Part shown: piece by piece, positions 13,546-24,600 of the stretch | Numbering within the stretch: the stretch's first letter is position 1 | Layout of the letters: every line of letters starts with the position of its first letter | Assembly: GCF_039592695.1 (NCBI RefSeq) | Contig: NZ_JBBUTK010000002.1 | Coordinates: forward strand, 1 to 64,000 | DNA length: 64,000 bases | Reading direction: 5' to 3' | Origin: Flagellimonas_A sp039592695 | GTDB taxonomy: Bacteria > Bacteroidota > Bacteroidia > Flavobacteriales > Flavobacteriaceae | Notes under the pieces: model-generated | What the model was told of the DNA's origin: nothing | Database searches by the model: none | The model's input: only the letters and a program-made list of their open reading frames with translations | Translations under genes and position numbers: made by a program

Positions 13546-15735
13546 ATGTCGAAAAAGAAAAAGAGAGCACGAAGCCAGAAAAAAAATGAAATAACCAAAG
13601 GCATCTTCACCGTTTTAGAAAGCGACCCATCTAAAACATACAATTACAGGCAAATAGCGGCCAAACTCAATATAAACGATACTGCAGGTAGAAATCTTCT
13701 CATAAAAAGGTTGGGGCAACTCAAAGAGAAGAAGCGCATCATTGAGGTTTCTAAAGGAAGTTACCAAATCAAGCCCACAGAAAATAAGAGCTTGACTGGG
13801 CAGGTAGATTTGACCACAAGTGGCAATGCCTATATTTTGGTCAACAATAGGGAAGATGACATCTTCATACCAGAAAGAAGATTGAACGGTGCGTTTCACG
13901 GTGATATGGTCGAAATCTATGTTAGACCCAACCGAAACGGCAGACGTGCAGAAGGAGAAGTGGCCAAGGTGTTGGAGCGAAAGAAATCGGCTTACGTTGG
14001 CATATTTGAAAAACACAAAACCTTTGCTTTTGTTAGGCCAACAGACCCAAGGATGTACACCGATATTTTCATCCCTCTTGAAAAAACAGGAAAAGCCACG
14101 GACGGAGACAAGGTCTTGGTTGAATTGGGCGAATGGCCGAAAGATGCGGAGTCACCCTACGGAAAAGTGGTGAAAGTCTTGGGCAAGCCAGGCGAGCACA
14201 ACACAGAGATACACTCCATTTTAGCAGAATATGGTTTGCCTTACGAGTTTCCTTATGAAGTCGAGCAATATGCGAACCAACTTGATACCTCTATCAAAGA
14301 AGAAGAAATCAAGAAACGGAGGGATATGCGTGACATACTCACGTTCACCATTGATCCAAAAGACGCCAAAGATTTTGATGATGCACTATCGTTTCAAAAA
14401 TTGGAGAATGGCAATTACGAGATAGGGGTACATATCGCAGATGTTTCCCATTATGTTCAGCCCAGAACCATTTTGGAAGAAGAAGCATACCAAAGGGCCA
14501 CATCTGTTTATTTGGTTGACAGGGTGGTTCCGATGCTGCCAGAGGTACTTTCAAATAATGCCTGTTCATTGCGGCCCAATGAAGAGAAATATACCTTTTC
14601 TGCCATCTTTGAAATGGATGATAATGCAAACCTTAAGAAACAATGGTTTGGCCGTACCGCAATCAACTCGAACGAACGTTTTGCCTATGAGGAAGCGCAA
14701 CATATCATAGAAACGGAACAGCATACGATTCCGAAGGAAATATCCATCCGAAAAGGGGCGTATGAAGTCTCTGAAGCTGTAGTAGAGGCGATATTGACCT
14801 TTGACAAATTGGCAAAAATCATGCGTTCACGACGTATGGGCTCAGGCGCAATTTCTTTTGATAAAATAGAGGTAAAATTCAATTTAGATGAAGAAAACAA
14901 CCCAACTGGTGTCTATTTTAAAGAAGCAAAAGCTGCCAACAAGTTAATTGAAGAGTTCATGTTGCTGGCCAACAAAAAAGTGGCGGAATATATAGGTCGG
15001 CAAAAACCCAAAAAGACATTTGTATATCGGGTCCATGATGAGCCCAATGAAGAAAAGTTAATGGCATTGAACGGGGTCATATCAAGGTTTGGCCATAGTG
15101 TCAATTTAAAGGATAGAAAAACGATCAGTACTTCATTAAACAAACTTTTGGAAGATGTCAAGGGGAAAAAAGAACAAAATTTAGTGGATACCCTGGCCAT
15201 ACGCACCATGAGCAAAGCGGCGTATACCACGGACAATATAGGACACTACGGGCTTGCCTTTGATTATTACACCCATTTTACCTCACCCATTCGAAGATAT
15301 CCTGATGTCATGGTGCACCGATTGTTGCAACATTATCTTGATGGAGGAAAATCACAGAACGAAGCCGAATATGATGAAAAATGCAAACACGCATCAAATA
15401 TGGAACTGCTTGCCGCCAGTGCTGAGCGCGATTCTGTAAAGTACATGCAAATCAAGTTCATGCAAGATCATAAAGATGAAGAATTCTTGGGCGTAATCTC
15501 CGGAGTGACAGAATGGGGCATCTATGTAGAGATTGTTGAAAACAAATGCGAGGGCATGGTACGCATTCGTGATATCAAAGACGACTATTATACGTTTGAC
15601 GAAAGACAATACGCAATTGTAGGTGAAAGAACTGGCAATGTCTACCAATTGGGCGACGAAGTTGTTGTGATGGTCAAAGACACAGACCTGGTAAAGCGCC
15701 ATTTAGATTTTTCGCTGATAGGCAAAAAAGCATAA
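13546..15735 (+). CDS. rnr: Ribonuclease R
   Basis: A 729-residue 3'-5' exoribonuclease of the RNase II/R family. The N-terminus is basic and helix-turn-helix-like (TYNYRQIAAKLNINDTAGRN). Two cold-shock domains follow (about 75-220). The RNB catalytic domain begins near 250 and carries the metal-binding DPKDAKDFDDALS near residue 270, then HIADVSHYV and the later THFTSPIRRYPDVMVHR. The C-terminal S1 domain (about 640-725) contains GVISGVTEWGIYVEI. It degrades structured RNA in the cytoplasm. Start ATG 13546 gives the usual lysine-rich N-terminus. No exact TAnnTTTG box was found immediately upstream. Confidence 0.96.
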   Translation: MSKKKKRARSQKKNEITKGIFTVLESDPSKTYNYRQIAAKLNINDTAGRNLLIKRLGQLKEKKRIIEVSKGSYQIKPTENKSLTGQVDLTTSGNAYILVNNREDDIFIPERRLNGAFHGDMVEIYVRPNRNGRRAEGEVAKVLERKKSAYVGIFEKHKTFAFVRPTDPRMYTDIFIPLEKTGKATDGDKVLVELGEWPKDAESPYGKVVKVLGKPGEHNTEIHSILAEYGLPYEFPYEVEQYANQLDTSIKEEEIKKRRDMRDILTFTIDPKDAKDFDDALSFQKLENGNYEIGVHIADVSHYVQPRTILEEEAYQRATSVYLVDRVVPMLPEVLSNNACSLRPNEEKYTFSAIFEMDDNANLKKQWFGRTAINSNERFAYEEAQHIIETEQHTIPKEISIRKGAYEVSEAVVEAILTFDKLAKIMRSRRMGSGAISFDKIEVKFNLDEENNPTGVYFKEAKAANKLIEEFMLLANKKVAEYIGRQKPKKTFVYRVHDEPNEEKLMALNGVISRFGHSVNLKDRKTISTSLNKLLEDVKGKKEQNLVDTLAIRTMSKAAYTTDNIGHYGLAFDYYTHFTSPIRRYPDVMVHRLLQHYLDGGKSQNEAEYDEKCKHASNMELLAASAERDSVKYMQIKFMQDHKDEEFLGVISGVTEWGIYVEIVENKCEGMVRIRDIKDDYYTFDERQYAIVGERTGNVYQLGDEVVVMVKDTDLVKRHLDFSLIGKKA

Positions 15736-15784
15736 CATCGTATTGAAAATGCCTACCTTATATTTGTCAAATAGAGACGATGGC

Positions 15785-16468
15785 ATGAGACACCTTCTTT
15801 CTTTTGGTATTTTTTGTTTGATTTTTTGTGCTGTTGGGGCACAAGAGGAAAGAATAACCCAAAACTTGGCCGATTTCAATGAAATAAAAGCATTTGATGG
15901 GCTTTCAATCAACCTTATCAAGTCTGATGAGAACAAAGCAGTGATCACTGGAGCAAACACTCGAAAGGTCGCCATAGTCAACAATTCTGGAGTATTAAAA
16001 CTTCGGATGGAAATTGATAAGATTTTCAGCGGATACCGCACTTTTATTGATGTGCACTACACTGAAAAAATCAATGTTGTAGACGTGAATGAAGATGCCC
16101 GCATCACGTCAGAAAAGCCTTTTGTTCAAGATGTGTTGGAATTGAAGGCCCAAGAGGGGGGCGAGATACAGTTGAGTTGCCAAACGGAACAATTGTTGAT
16201 TAAAGCTGTTTCAGGTGGCGAGATAGCCACAACAGGCTCTTCTGACAACCAAGATGTCATTATCAACACCGGCGGAAGCTATGACGGCAAACTGTTGAAA
16301 ACAGAATTTACAACGGTTACCGTAAACGCGGGCGGTGAGGCCAGTATTTATGCCACTGATTATGTAAAAGCCAACGTGAAGGCGGGCGGAAAGGTTTTTG
16401 TCTATGGAAATCCAAAAAAAATGGATGAAAAAACGGTCTTTGGAGGAAAAATCGAACGAATTGAATAA
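15785..16468 (+). CDS. Exported head-GIN-domain (DUF2807) protein
   Basis: I choose the ATG at 15785 because it starts a good signal peptide (MRHLLSFGIFCLIFCAVGAQ); upstream in-frame starts give an unlikely extension. The mature protein of ~207 residues is a GIN/DUF2807 beta-helix-like domain. It begins LADFNEIKAFDGLSINLIKSDENKA and repeats short strands around VNEDARITSE, AQEGGEIQLSC, VSGGEIATTG, NAGGEASIYA and KAGGKVFVYG. These domains are common auto-transported or periplasmic beta proteins in Bacteroidota with no proven reaction. It lies 50 bp after rnr and 2 bp before the exporter gene, so the three probably form one transcript. Confidence 0.85.
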   Translation: MRHLLSFGIFCLIFCAVGAQEERITQNLADFNEIKAFDGLSINLIKSDENKAVITGANTRKVAIVNNSGVLKLRMEIDKIFSGYRTFIDVHYTEKINVVDVNEDARITSEKPFVQDVLELKAQEGGEIQLSCQTEQLLIKAVSGGEIATTGSSDNQDVIINTGGSYDGKLLKTEFTTVTVNAGGEASIYATDYVKANVKAGGKVFVYGNPKKMDEKTVFGGKIERIE

Positions 16469-16470
16469 AT

Positions 16471-17133
16471 GTGATGATTGATGATGTTCAGGCGGCCATT
16501 CCACTAGGATTTGTACTCAGCATGATGATTGGCCCAGTTTTCTTCGTGCTGTTGGAAACAAGTGCGACCAAAGGTTTCAGGGCAGGTGTCTGTCTGAACA
16601 TTGGCGTTATCTTGGCCGACATCCTTTTTTTGCTTATCGCATATTTCACCAGCTTTCAATTGCTTGAAAACCTGAGTAACCAACCTGGTCTGTATGTTTT
16701 TGGCGGAATGATTTTGCTGGTCTACGGTATTGTCATCTTTGTCAAAAAAGATGTCAAAAAGCCTGGGGTAAAGCCTTCAAAGGGCACCTTTCTCAATCTT
16801 ATCGTAAAAGGGTTTTTATTGAATTTTATCAATGTCGGGGTGCTGGTGTTCTGGCTTGGTGTTTTGATTGTTGTTGGCCCCAGCTTGAACAACAATCCCA
16901 ATCGCATCTTGACCTTTTTCACCACGGTGCTTTCCACATATTTTATTGTTGATCTTTTTAAAATTCTACTGGCCAAACAGCTGAAGAAAAAATTGACCAA
17001 AGAAAAGATACGGTTGGTAAAAAAAATACTCGGGCTAGTGCTTTTGGTCTGTGGTCTGGTTCTGATTATCAAGGGTTTTTTGCCCAGTGACAGGTTCAAC
17101 ATACAAGACGGCATAGAACGGATAAGCCACTAA
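16471..17133 (+). CDS. LysE/RhtB-family exporter
   Basis: A 220-residue inner-membrane protein with about six membrane segments. The N-terminus contains the family signature around IPLGFVLSMMIGPVFFVLLETS and GFRAGVCLNIGVILADILF. Later segments include LYVFGGMILLVYGIVIFV, FLLNFINVGVLVFWLGVL and a final IKKILGLVLLVCGLVLIIKGF-like helix. LysE-family proteins export amino acids or other small metabolites with proton antiport; the substrate is unknown here. The start is GTG at 16471 or ATG at 16474. A strong hairpin terminator begins 3 bases after the stop. Confidence 0.88.
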   Translation: MMIDDVQAAIPLGFVLSMMIGPVFFVLLETSATKGFRAGVCLNIGVILADILFLLIAYFTSFQLLENLSNQPGLYVFGGMILLVYGIVIFVKKDVKKPGVKPSKGTFLNLIVKGFLLNFINVGVLVFWLGVLIVVGPSLNNNPNRILTFFTTVLSTYFIVDLFKILLAKQLKKKLTKEKIRLVKKILGLVLLVCGLVLIIKGFLPSDRFNIQDGIERISH

Positions 17134-17135
17134 AA

Positions 17136-17165
17136 AACCCTGACATTTTCGTCAGGGTTGTTCTT
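17136..17165. terminator. Bidirectional terminator between the LysE-type gene and tRNA-Cys
   Basis: AACCCTGAC (17136-17144), loop ATTTTC, GTCAGGGTT (17151-17159) followed by GTTCTTT; A-rich sequence precedes the left arm. It can stop transcription from the plus-strand exporter gene and from the minus-strand tRNA. Confidence 0.8.
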
Positions 17166-17167
17166 TG

Positions 17168-17238
17168 AGGCATCGAGCGGATTCGAACCGCTGTACAAGC
17201 TTTTGCAGAGCTGTGCCTAGCCACTCGGCCACGATGCC
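17168..17238 (-). tRNA. tRNA-Cys (GCA)
   Basis: A 71-nt cloverleaf read on the minus strand. The acceptor stem GGCATCG pairs with CGATGCC, and the discriminator is U. The anticodon loop CTCTGCAAAAG has anticodon GCA, and the T-arm GCGGTTCGAATCCGC is perfect. The U discriminator and GCA anticodon identify cysteine. CCA is not encoded. Confidence 0.95.
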
Positions 17239-17287
17239 ATCTGCGCTTACAAATGTACCACACTTTTTTAGCTTGCCAAAGAATGGT

Positions 17288-17644
17288 TCAGCGTTTTGCC
17301 TCTAAGATTACCGACACGCTTTCTACATCGCCCATAATAGGTGGATTCAATTTTGAAACGGAAACCTCTGCGCTGTCCACATCGTTGATTTCATCAAAAA
17401 TTCTGTTCAAAACACGCTTTGCAACATGTTCCAAAAGGTTTGATTTTATCGACATTTCTTCTTTGACAATCCTGTTTAGATGAACGTAATCGACCGTTTC
17501 AGAAAGGCGGTCAGATTCGGCAGGCCCCGAAAGGTTGGCACTCACTTCGAGGTCTACCCGATAGTCACTACCGATGATGGCTTCTTCTTTTAAACACCCA
17601 TGGTTGGCGTGCACACGAATGTTGTTCAGTCTTATTTTTCCCAT
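17288..17644 (-). CDS. folB: Dihydroneopterin aldolase
   Basis: A 118-residue FolB-family enzyme. The N-terminus GKIRLNNIRVHANHGCLKEE carries the active-site region around HANHG and the glutamate pair. YRVDLEVSANL is the beta strand of the tunnel fold, DRLSETVDYVHLNRIVKEEM contains the conserved T-V-D-Y motif, and LLEHVAKRV is the following helix. It converts dihydroneopterin to 6-hydroxymethyl-dihydropterin and glycolaldehyde in folate synthesis. A -7-like TAATTTTG lies on the minus strand at 17662-17669. It stands alone between tRNA-Cys and the adhesin operon. Confidence 0.93.
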   Translation of the reverse strand: MGKIRLNNIRVHANHGCLKEEAIIGSDYRVDLEVSANLSGPAESDRLSETVDYVHLNRIVKEEMSIKSNLLEHVAKRVLNRIFDEINDVDSAEVSVSKLNPPIMGDVESVSVILEAKR

Positions 17645-17688
17645 TGGTCTTAAAACATGGGCAAAATTACGTCAAAGAAAGCAGAATT

Positions 17689-18639
17689 CTAGTAGGTACA
17701 ACGGCAGTTGCTGATGCCCTGGAATAAATCCATTCCAACAGTGACCACATGGGTGCCCGTACTGTAACCCAAAATTTCATTCGTGATGACCTGATACGAA
17801 TAGCCAAAATAGAAATTGCTCTTTTTAAGACCCGCAATCGGAGCTATGTACAAAGGCTCGCCCAATTGATCGTTCAAGAAACGGTAGGTCAGGCCCACAT
17901 AATAGTAATCTTCAAAATCATGAAAACGAAACTTGGCATTCAAATCGGTTACCGAACGGCCGTCGCTCTCAAACCACTGGAAAAAAACAGATGGCTCAAG
18001 CTCTAGTTTGCTGTTCCTTTTCTTCATAAAGCTGTACCCCGTATAGAGATAGTAATTTCTCAAAGTGTTGGGCTCGAACACCGGATTGAACGTAGAAAGG
18101 TCTTTGTTCAAAATATTCGATGCATTGGCGCTGAAATAAAACTTTCCATAACGGTATAGGGCACCAAGATCAAAATTATGGTTCGTCGTGGCCCTGTCGT
18201 CCGTTACGTTGGGGTCGTTATTGTCCCTGAAATTCTCGATATCGATTCGAAACTGGTTGAAATTATACGAAATTCCGAAGGAAAGAAACTCATCCTCATA
18301 GCGATTCAAGGTCAGGTGATGGGCAAAAGAAACCCTTGCCCCCCGTTGTTTGGTCTCTCCATTACTATCATTGTAGAGTAGCATTCCCAGCCCCGAACGG
18401 TTACCAATCCTGGCATCGGCAGCCAGTGTTTGGGTGTCGGGCGCATCTTCGATGCCCACCCATTGGGTAAGGCCATTCAAACGCACTTTGATATGGTCAC
18501 CGATACCCGCATAGGTCGGCGACATCAAAAAGGGATTATCGGCAATGTACTGCGACAATTGGGGTATCGTCAGCTCTTGCGCATTGGCACCGGTGTAGGC
18601 GAACAGGGCCAATAAAAAGATTTGGGCTTTTTTGAACAT
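17689..18639 (-). CDS. PorP/SprF-family type IX secretion membrane protein
   Basis: A 316-residue outer-membrane protein. The signal peptide MFKKAQIFLLALFAYTGANAQ is followed by the family start ELTIPQLSQYIADNPFLMSPTYAGIGD and repeated beta strands (RLNGLTQWVGIEDAPDTQTL, RGARVSFAHHLTLNR, FLSFGISYNFNQFRID, FYFGYSYQVITNEI). SprF-type proteins assist secretion and surface attachment of SprB-like adhesins. This gene follows 25 bp behind the giant SprB-like gene, as sprF follows sprB in Flavobacterium. It is the last gene of the four-gene minus-strand group. Confidence 0.9.
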   Translation of the reverse strand: MFKKAQIFLLALFAYTGANAQELTIPQLSQYIADNPFLMSPTYAGIGDHIKVRLNGLTQWVGIEDAPDTQTLAADARIGNRSGLGMLLYNDSNGETKQRGARVSFAHHLTLNRYEDEFLSFGISYNFNQFRIDIENFRDNNDPNVTDDRATTNHNFDLGALYRYGKFYFSANASNILNKDLSTFNPVFEPNTLRNYYLYTGYSFMKKRNSKLELEPSVFFQWFESDGRSVTDLNAKFRFHDFEDYYYVGLTYRFLNDQLGEPLYIAPIAGLKKSNFYFGYSYQVITNEILGYSTGTHVVTVGMDLFQGISNCRCTY

Positions 18640-18664
18640 GTCGTTTAGGTTACGTTTTTGTTGA

Positions 18665-21600
18665 TCATCTGTACAGGGTAAAATGTCCTACAAACTCCCG
18701 GTCATCTTGCTCTCCCTGCAATTTGATGACATACCAGTAATCACCGGTCGGAAGGTTGCTATTTTGATATATTCCATTCCATCCAGCGTCCCCGTAACGC
18801 ATCCTATAGAGCTCTCTACCATAACGATCAAAAATGATCATTAGTACATTCGGGAATGCTTCTAAATTATCGGGAAGCCAGCGGTCATTCATGCCATCAC
18901 CATCCGGAGTAAAGAAATTCGGAATCTCTATATCAATGAATTCCATAAATATTTCAGCTGACACTTCACATCCATTTTGGTCTATAACGGTCACGGTGTA
19001 GGTGTCTGTTCTATTGATGAAGAAGGTGTTGTCGGCACCATTGTCGACATCGCCAAAAATGAACGTGTATTCTTCAAGACCACCAGCGGCCACAGCGGTG
19101 ATTTCATTGATGTTGTTCTGCTCCAGTATCAATGTCAAGGGTTCAAAGCCGGTGATTTCAAAATCAACGGTATTGATACAGCCGTTGGAATGTGCGATGG
19201 TCAAAAAGTGGCTTCCCGGCACCATGTTGGTGAAATCGGGCGTCAACTGCATATCGGCAGGATTCGTGGAATCCAATGCGTACATCACATCGGCCGACGC
19301 GGTATCATCTTCCAAAATAACCTCTATCCTATTTTCGGGAATATTGCCGTCACACTCATAGATTGGCGTGACCGTGGCATTCAAATTTACACCAGGCTCA
19401 ACATCAACAATGATGTTGGTCTCACAATCATTGGCATCCCTCACAAAAATCACATACGTACCCGCTGCCAAATTGTCAAATTGTACTTGACCATTTACAA
19501 AATCGGCATCGGCATTTGAATTCAAGCTTGTTCGGTATGGCGCAACACCACCTGTTATGCCCAATGTTATGGAACCGTCGGCATCACCCGCACAGATTTC
19601 ATGGGTCACGGTATCGGCAGTGACCGTTATGGGCGTCGCTGAACCAATGGTGTAATCCAACACTTCAAAACAACCATTTTGGTCTTGGGCGATTACGGTA
19701 TAATTACCTGGGGACAAGTCAGTAAAGGTGTTTTCATCACTGAACTGGTCAAGGTTGGGCGATATGGCATATTGATAACCGCCTGCCCCACCGCTCAGCG
19801 TCACGGTGATATAACCATCTTCAGCACCCACACAGGTTTCATCTGCAAAGCCTTCCGAATAGGTCAACGGAGCAGGGTCGGCAATGACCACTTGCTGCGG
19901 AGGTGCGGTACAGTCACCGCTAAAAACGTTGATATAATACGTGCCTGCTGGGAGGTCGGCAAAAGTTCCGTTTGCCGAAGGCCCCGCGATACGGTCAGCG
20001 ACATTCAACAAGGCCGGATCCAAATTATTGAGGTCTGCCAACGAGCCAGAATAATTTGTATAAAGTTCGAACATATAGTTGCCAAGACCACCATCGGCAT
20101 CAGCGACGATCCGCGCCGTGCTTTCTCCATCACAATTGATTATTGCCGCTGTCGTATCCAGTGTCAACGACAATGGTATGATAGGATCTTCATCAATAAT
20201 GTTGGAGGCTACTGCCACGCAGCCATTCACAGCATCCCTCACAAAATATTGATAGGTGCCCGCACCCAAAGTGCCACTGACAGGTAAATTCACACTATTA
20301 CCGGCCATTGGGATAAATGTGATGTTGTCATCACTGTACTCGTACGTTCCACTACCGCCAGTTGCCGAAAGTTCAAATTCAACACCGTCTTCACAGGTCA
20401 AAGGATTGGTACGCACCAAAAAGGCTTCTACTTCTGTAGGATTAATGATTTCAACGATAGCGGTCTCATCGGCACAGCTGACATCATCAGATACCGTAAT
20501 GCTGTAGAAACCAGTATTCAATCCGTTAAAAGTTGCGGCAGACTGCGGTGCCGAGGTCGACAACAGAGTTGTACCCGCCAAATCATCATAGCGGTTCAGA
20601 CGATATTCATAAACAGGTGCCACAGGGTTTGTTCTTGGGGCAATCGAAGCGGTCACGCTGGCATCATTGCCGTTGTAGCAACTTAAAGCCGTGCTTGTAA
20701 TCGAAGCAACGATATCGTCAGGCTGTATCAAAGTGATATTGTCTGTATGAACACACCCATACGCATCTGTAATGGTAATATCAAAAGTGCCCGCTGAAAG
20801 GCCATTGAACATAAACGCTTCAACATTGGTTTCCGTGTAGCTTTGTGCGGTGGTCGTATTGTCGAGTACGATGGTATAGGGTCCTTGACCTCCTTCTGGG
20901 TCGACCAAAATGACACCCTGGTCGTTCGAACAGGTCACATTCGCCTCCTCGCTCACCGCTGCTGTTATCGGTGCGTCGGGAGCGATGATAGTGATATTGT
21001 TCGAATCTTCTACACAGAAAGGCGCATCGGTCTGTGTAATTCTAATGTAATATACTCCCCCAGACAAATTGGTGATTGGCGGCAATACCGTACCTGTGTT
21101 TCCGGTGCCACTGAATCCTGCACCAGGCAAGGGATTGTCACTGCTATCGTAGACCTGATAGGAATAGTCACCCACATAATCGCTAATGGTGATAGAGAAA
21201 CTTCCATCGTCTACCCCATTGTTCAAACATTCCTCATCGGTCAATTTGGTGGCCACCACATCCATTTCTTCAGGTTCGTCAACGGTATGCACCGTGTTGG
21301 TGACACAGCCCGTATCCAAGTTCGTGATGGAGATGCTGTAATTGCCCGCACTCAGACCGGTAAAGGTTTCCAAGTGGTTGGTCGAAGTTATGGTTTGAGG
21401 GCCATAAACCACATTGATTCCTGTGACCACATATTCGAGGTTTGGAGTGGCCGTACCGGGATTGACGGTAACACCCACTTCAATCTGTGCATCACTTCCT
21501 GGGTTACAGGTCACATCAACCGTGGTATTGATAACAGGGTCGCTGATTTCCACAAATGGGAGCACAGTAGCCGTTGTACTACCGACACAGCCATTGTCAT

Positions 21601-24600
21601 CATACACATTGATCACATAGCTTCCGCCTGCTAAGTCCGTTTCGGTATAGGTTTGGTTGGGCCCGTCTTGAACAGGGCTTCCATCTCGAATAAATTCAAA
21701 ACGAACAAAATTGTTTGAACCCCCCACAGCGCCCGCAAAGGTCAGTGTGGCATTATCCGGGTTATTCCCGACAGAACACCCATATTCAACAGGCGTAATA
21801 GTATTCACTACAATGGCATCAGGTTCGGTGATGATCTGGTCTTGAGTCGTTGTACAATGGTTAGCGGCAGTTGCCGTAATGGTATAATTGTTTCCTGCTG
21901 CCGAACCTTGTAACCCTGTGAATATTGCAGTCACATTCGTGCTTGAGGTAGGATTGATGGGCGTACCCAACGGAGCGCCATTCAAATGCGTAATTTGAAA
22001 TGTGAACGGCCCTGTGCCATTATCCACGGCACTTATTGAAATAGAACCGTCATCAGATGTAATACAGGTTTCATTTGAAAAAGCATCAATGTTCAATGAG
22101 GGATATACCTCAGGCTCCACATTGACCGTAAAACTTCTTGGTGGGCATGAAGGCACATTGTTGTCGTAGACCAAAACTGTATAGCCGCCTACTTCACTGG
22201 CACCGTTCCACACAAACGGATTAAGCGTAAGATTGGTGCGTGCTTGGCTTGAACCCGCTGTTGGCCCGGTCACTTCAAAATCATAGTTGAAGGCACCCAC
22301 CGCTGTCCCACCAGAACCATCAAAAACCTCGATGGTGATTTCAGCATTGCCCGCCACACCCGACTCACAGTCTTTAGCTGTCGTCAGCGCAGCATTCGCT
22401 TGTAGGGTAGGGTACACCTCAGTGGCCACAGGGTTTGTGTCCGTACAACCATTACTATCGATGATGGCGATGTTATAGCTGCCCACGGCCACATTGTTGA
22501 ATACACCACCATTGTCAACATAGGTCGCGCCACCATCAATAGAGTACAGATAGGTGCCCGAACCACCACTGGCAATGACCGTGATGGAAAATGGCGTTGT
22601 ACAGTTCGCTACGGTTATGCTATCAATGTTCGGATTTTGTGCGACAGTAATGGAAACAGTGCCCAAAGGATTGGTACAGCCATATTGGTCGGCCACGCTT
22701 ACATCAACATTGAAGGGCGTTATAGTGGCATCTACTAGATTGGCGATCGGTATTTCAACAGGATTGTCCGTAGTGACGATAGGAGCTACAAAATTCGTAC
22801 TGGTCAGTGTGTAGGTATACGTACCTCCACCGCCAAATACGGATTGTATTTCTACAAGTCCTGGGTTGTCACAGGTGATGTTTTGAAGAACATTTGGTGT
22901 GCCAGTGATAGGATTCAATTCTTCTACTCGAGCATTTTCGCTTCCTATGACACAGTTGTTTGGCGCTGCTCCTCGAATTTCAACAAAATAATCGCCCACG
23001 CCCAAACTTGCTGGAGTTGGCACAGTGAAAGAATCTCCAGAAGTGAAACCAGCTTCTGTGCCTGAGTCTACAAGCACAGGAGGTCCAAACGGAGCCACAT
23101 CGTCTATTCTGAAGAAATCCCAATCAAATGTTCCGCCCAACTCCCCTGGAGTATCTTCTGTAACGGTATATGTAATTTGACCGTTGGTCTGTCCTGCACA
23201 AGTTGGTGTTACATCGGCCATGATCTGTACAGGTGGTGGCGCGAGGTCGTTCACGTTTTGTGAGCTCTGGCGCACACAGGGGCTTGAATCACGCACATAG
23301 AACACATAGGTTCTGCCTGGTACAAGGCCTGTAAAGATATGCCTGCCGTGACCAGCCGGCACCGTGTTTCCACCTGAATCGATGGTGGAACCCGCAAACC
23401 ATGTTGCAGTAGCAGGATTAAAATTCACAGGGTCATCTGAGTATGCGTATTCATAGGGAGCAAGGCCTTCCGTACCTTGAACAGTGACTTGAAGATCATT
23501 ACAGTCTACGATGATGGCTGAAATGCTGATATCCAAATCATCCAAAGGATAGGGTGTGGTGTATCTTGGCAAATCGGTTCTACACAATTGTGTCGCTCCA
23601 GAAACAGTTCTGATAGCCGGCTCAACCTCGGTGCCCGAAGCATAAGCTGCACCCACAAACGTGTCACTAGATTGCCATGTAGCACCTCCATCAGCACTGA
23701 ACTCAAGAGTTCCAATGGTCAATGGATAATTGATGAATCTGAAACCGTATAAATTGGGGTTTGGATCACAATTCACAGGCGCAATCCCTTCGATATCTGC
23801 AGTCAGCTCATCTGGATTGCTAATAAAAGGACTATCCGTAACTGTACAGCCATCTGCGTCAGTAACGTTGACAGTGTAGTTGCCCGGCATCAAGTTGAAA
23901 TAGGTTCGGTTGGTCACGGTGACATTCGTATCGGTTTGGTCGGAAGCACCACCATTGTCCAAATCAATGATTTGTATGGTATAAGGAGCTTCGCCAGAAG
24001 TGAGATCGACCTGTATGCTTCCCGTACCGTCGTGGCACTGGGGGTCAGTTGGTGTTGCCGTTATCGTAAGAGGAGTCGCAGGATTTACAGTGACGGTCTC
24101 CGTATATTCACAGAAAGGCGAGGCACCATTGTTGTCACGTACGTAGACGTCGTAATCACCATCGTTTCCGGTGGTCACAGCAAATGTGTTGGCAGCACCA
24201 AAATCTGCGGGTGTTACCGCTGTGCCGTTCGTGACAAAGGCATAAACAAGGGTTCCACTGCCACCTGTGGCGTTCACTGTTATAGAGCCATCGCCACAAT
24301 TACTGATATCGACCACATCAACCGTTGCGGTTAATGCTGGATCCAGAATGATTGGCAATGAAGTTTCATCGCAGCCCAGCCCATCTCTTACCTCAATAGT
24401 GTAGCTGCCATTGGTCAGGTTTTGAAAGGTATAAGTGGTCGCCGTAGCTGGGGTCGGGGTAATCCATGCACCGCCGTTGATGCGGAATTGGTAATCACCG
24501 TTGCCGTCTGTGACGTTTACTTGAATGCTTCCATCGTTGTTACCGGAATAACAGGCTGTCTCAACCGTATTGAAAACAATGGTATTGTAATCTGCCACGG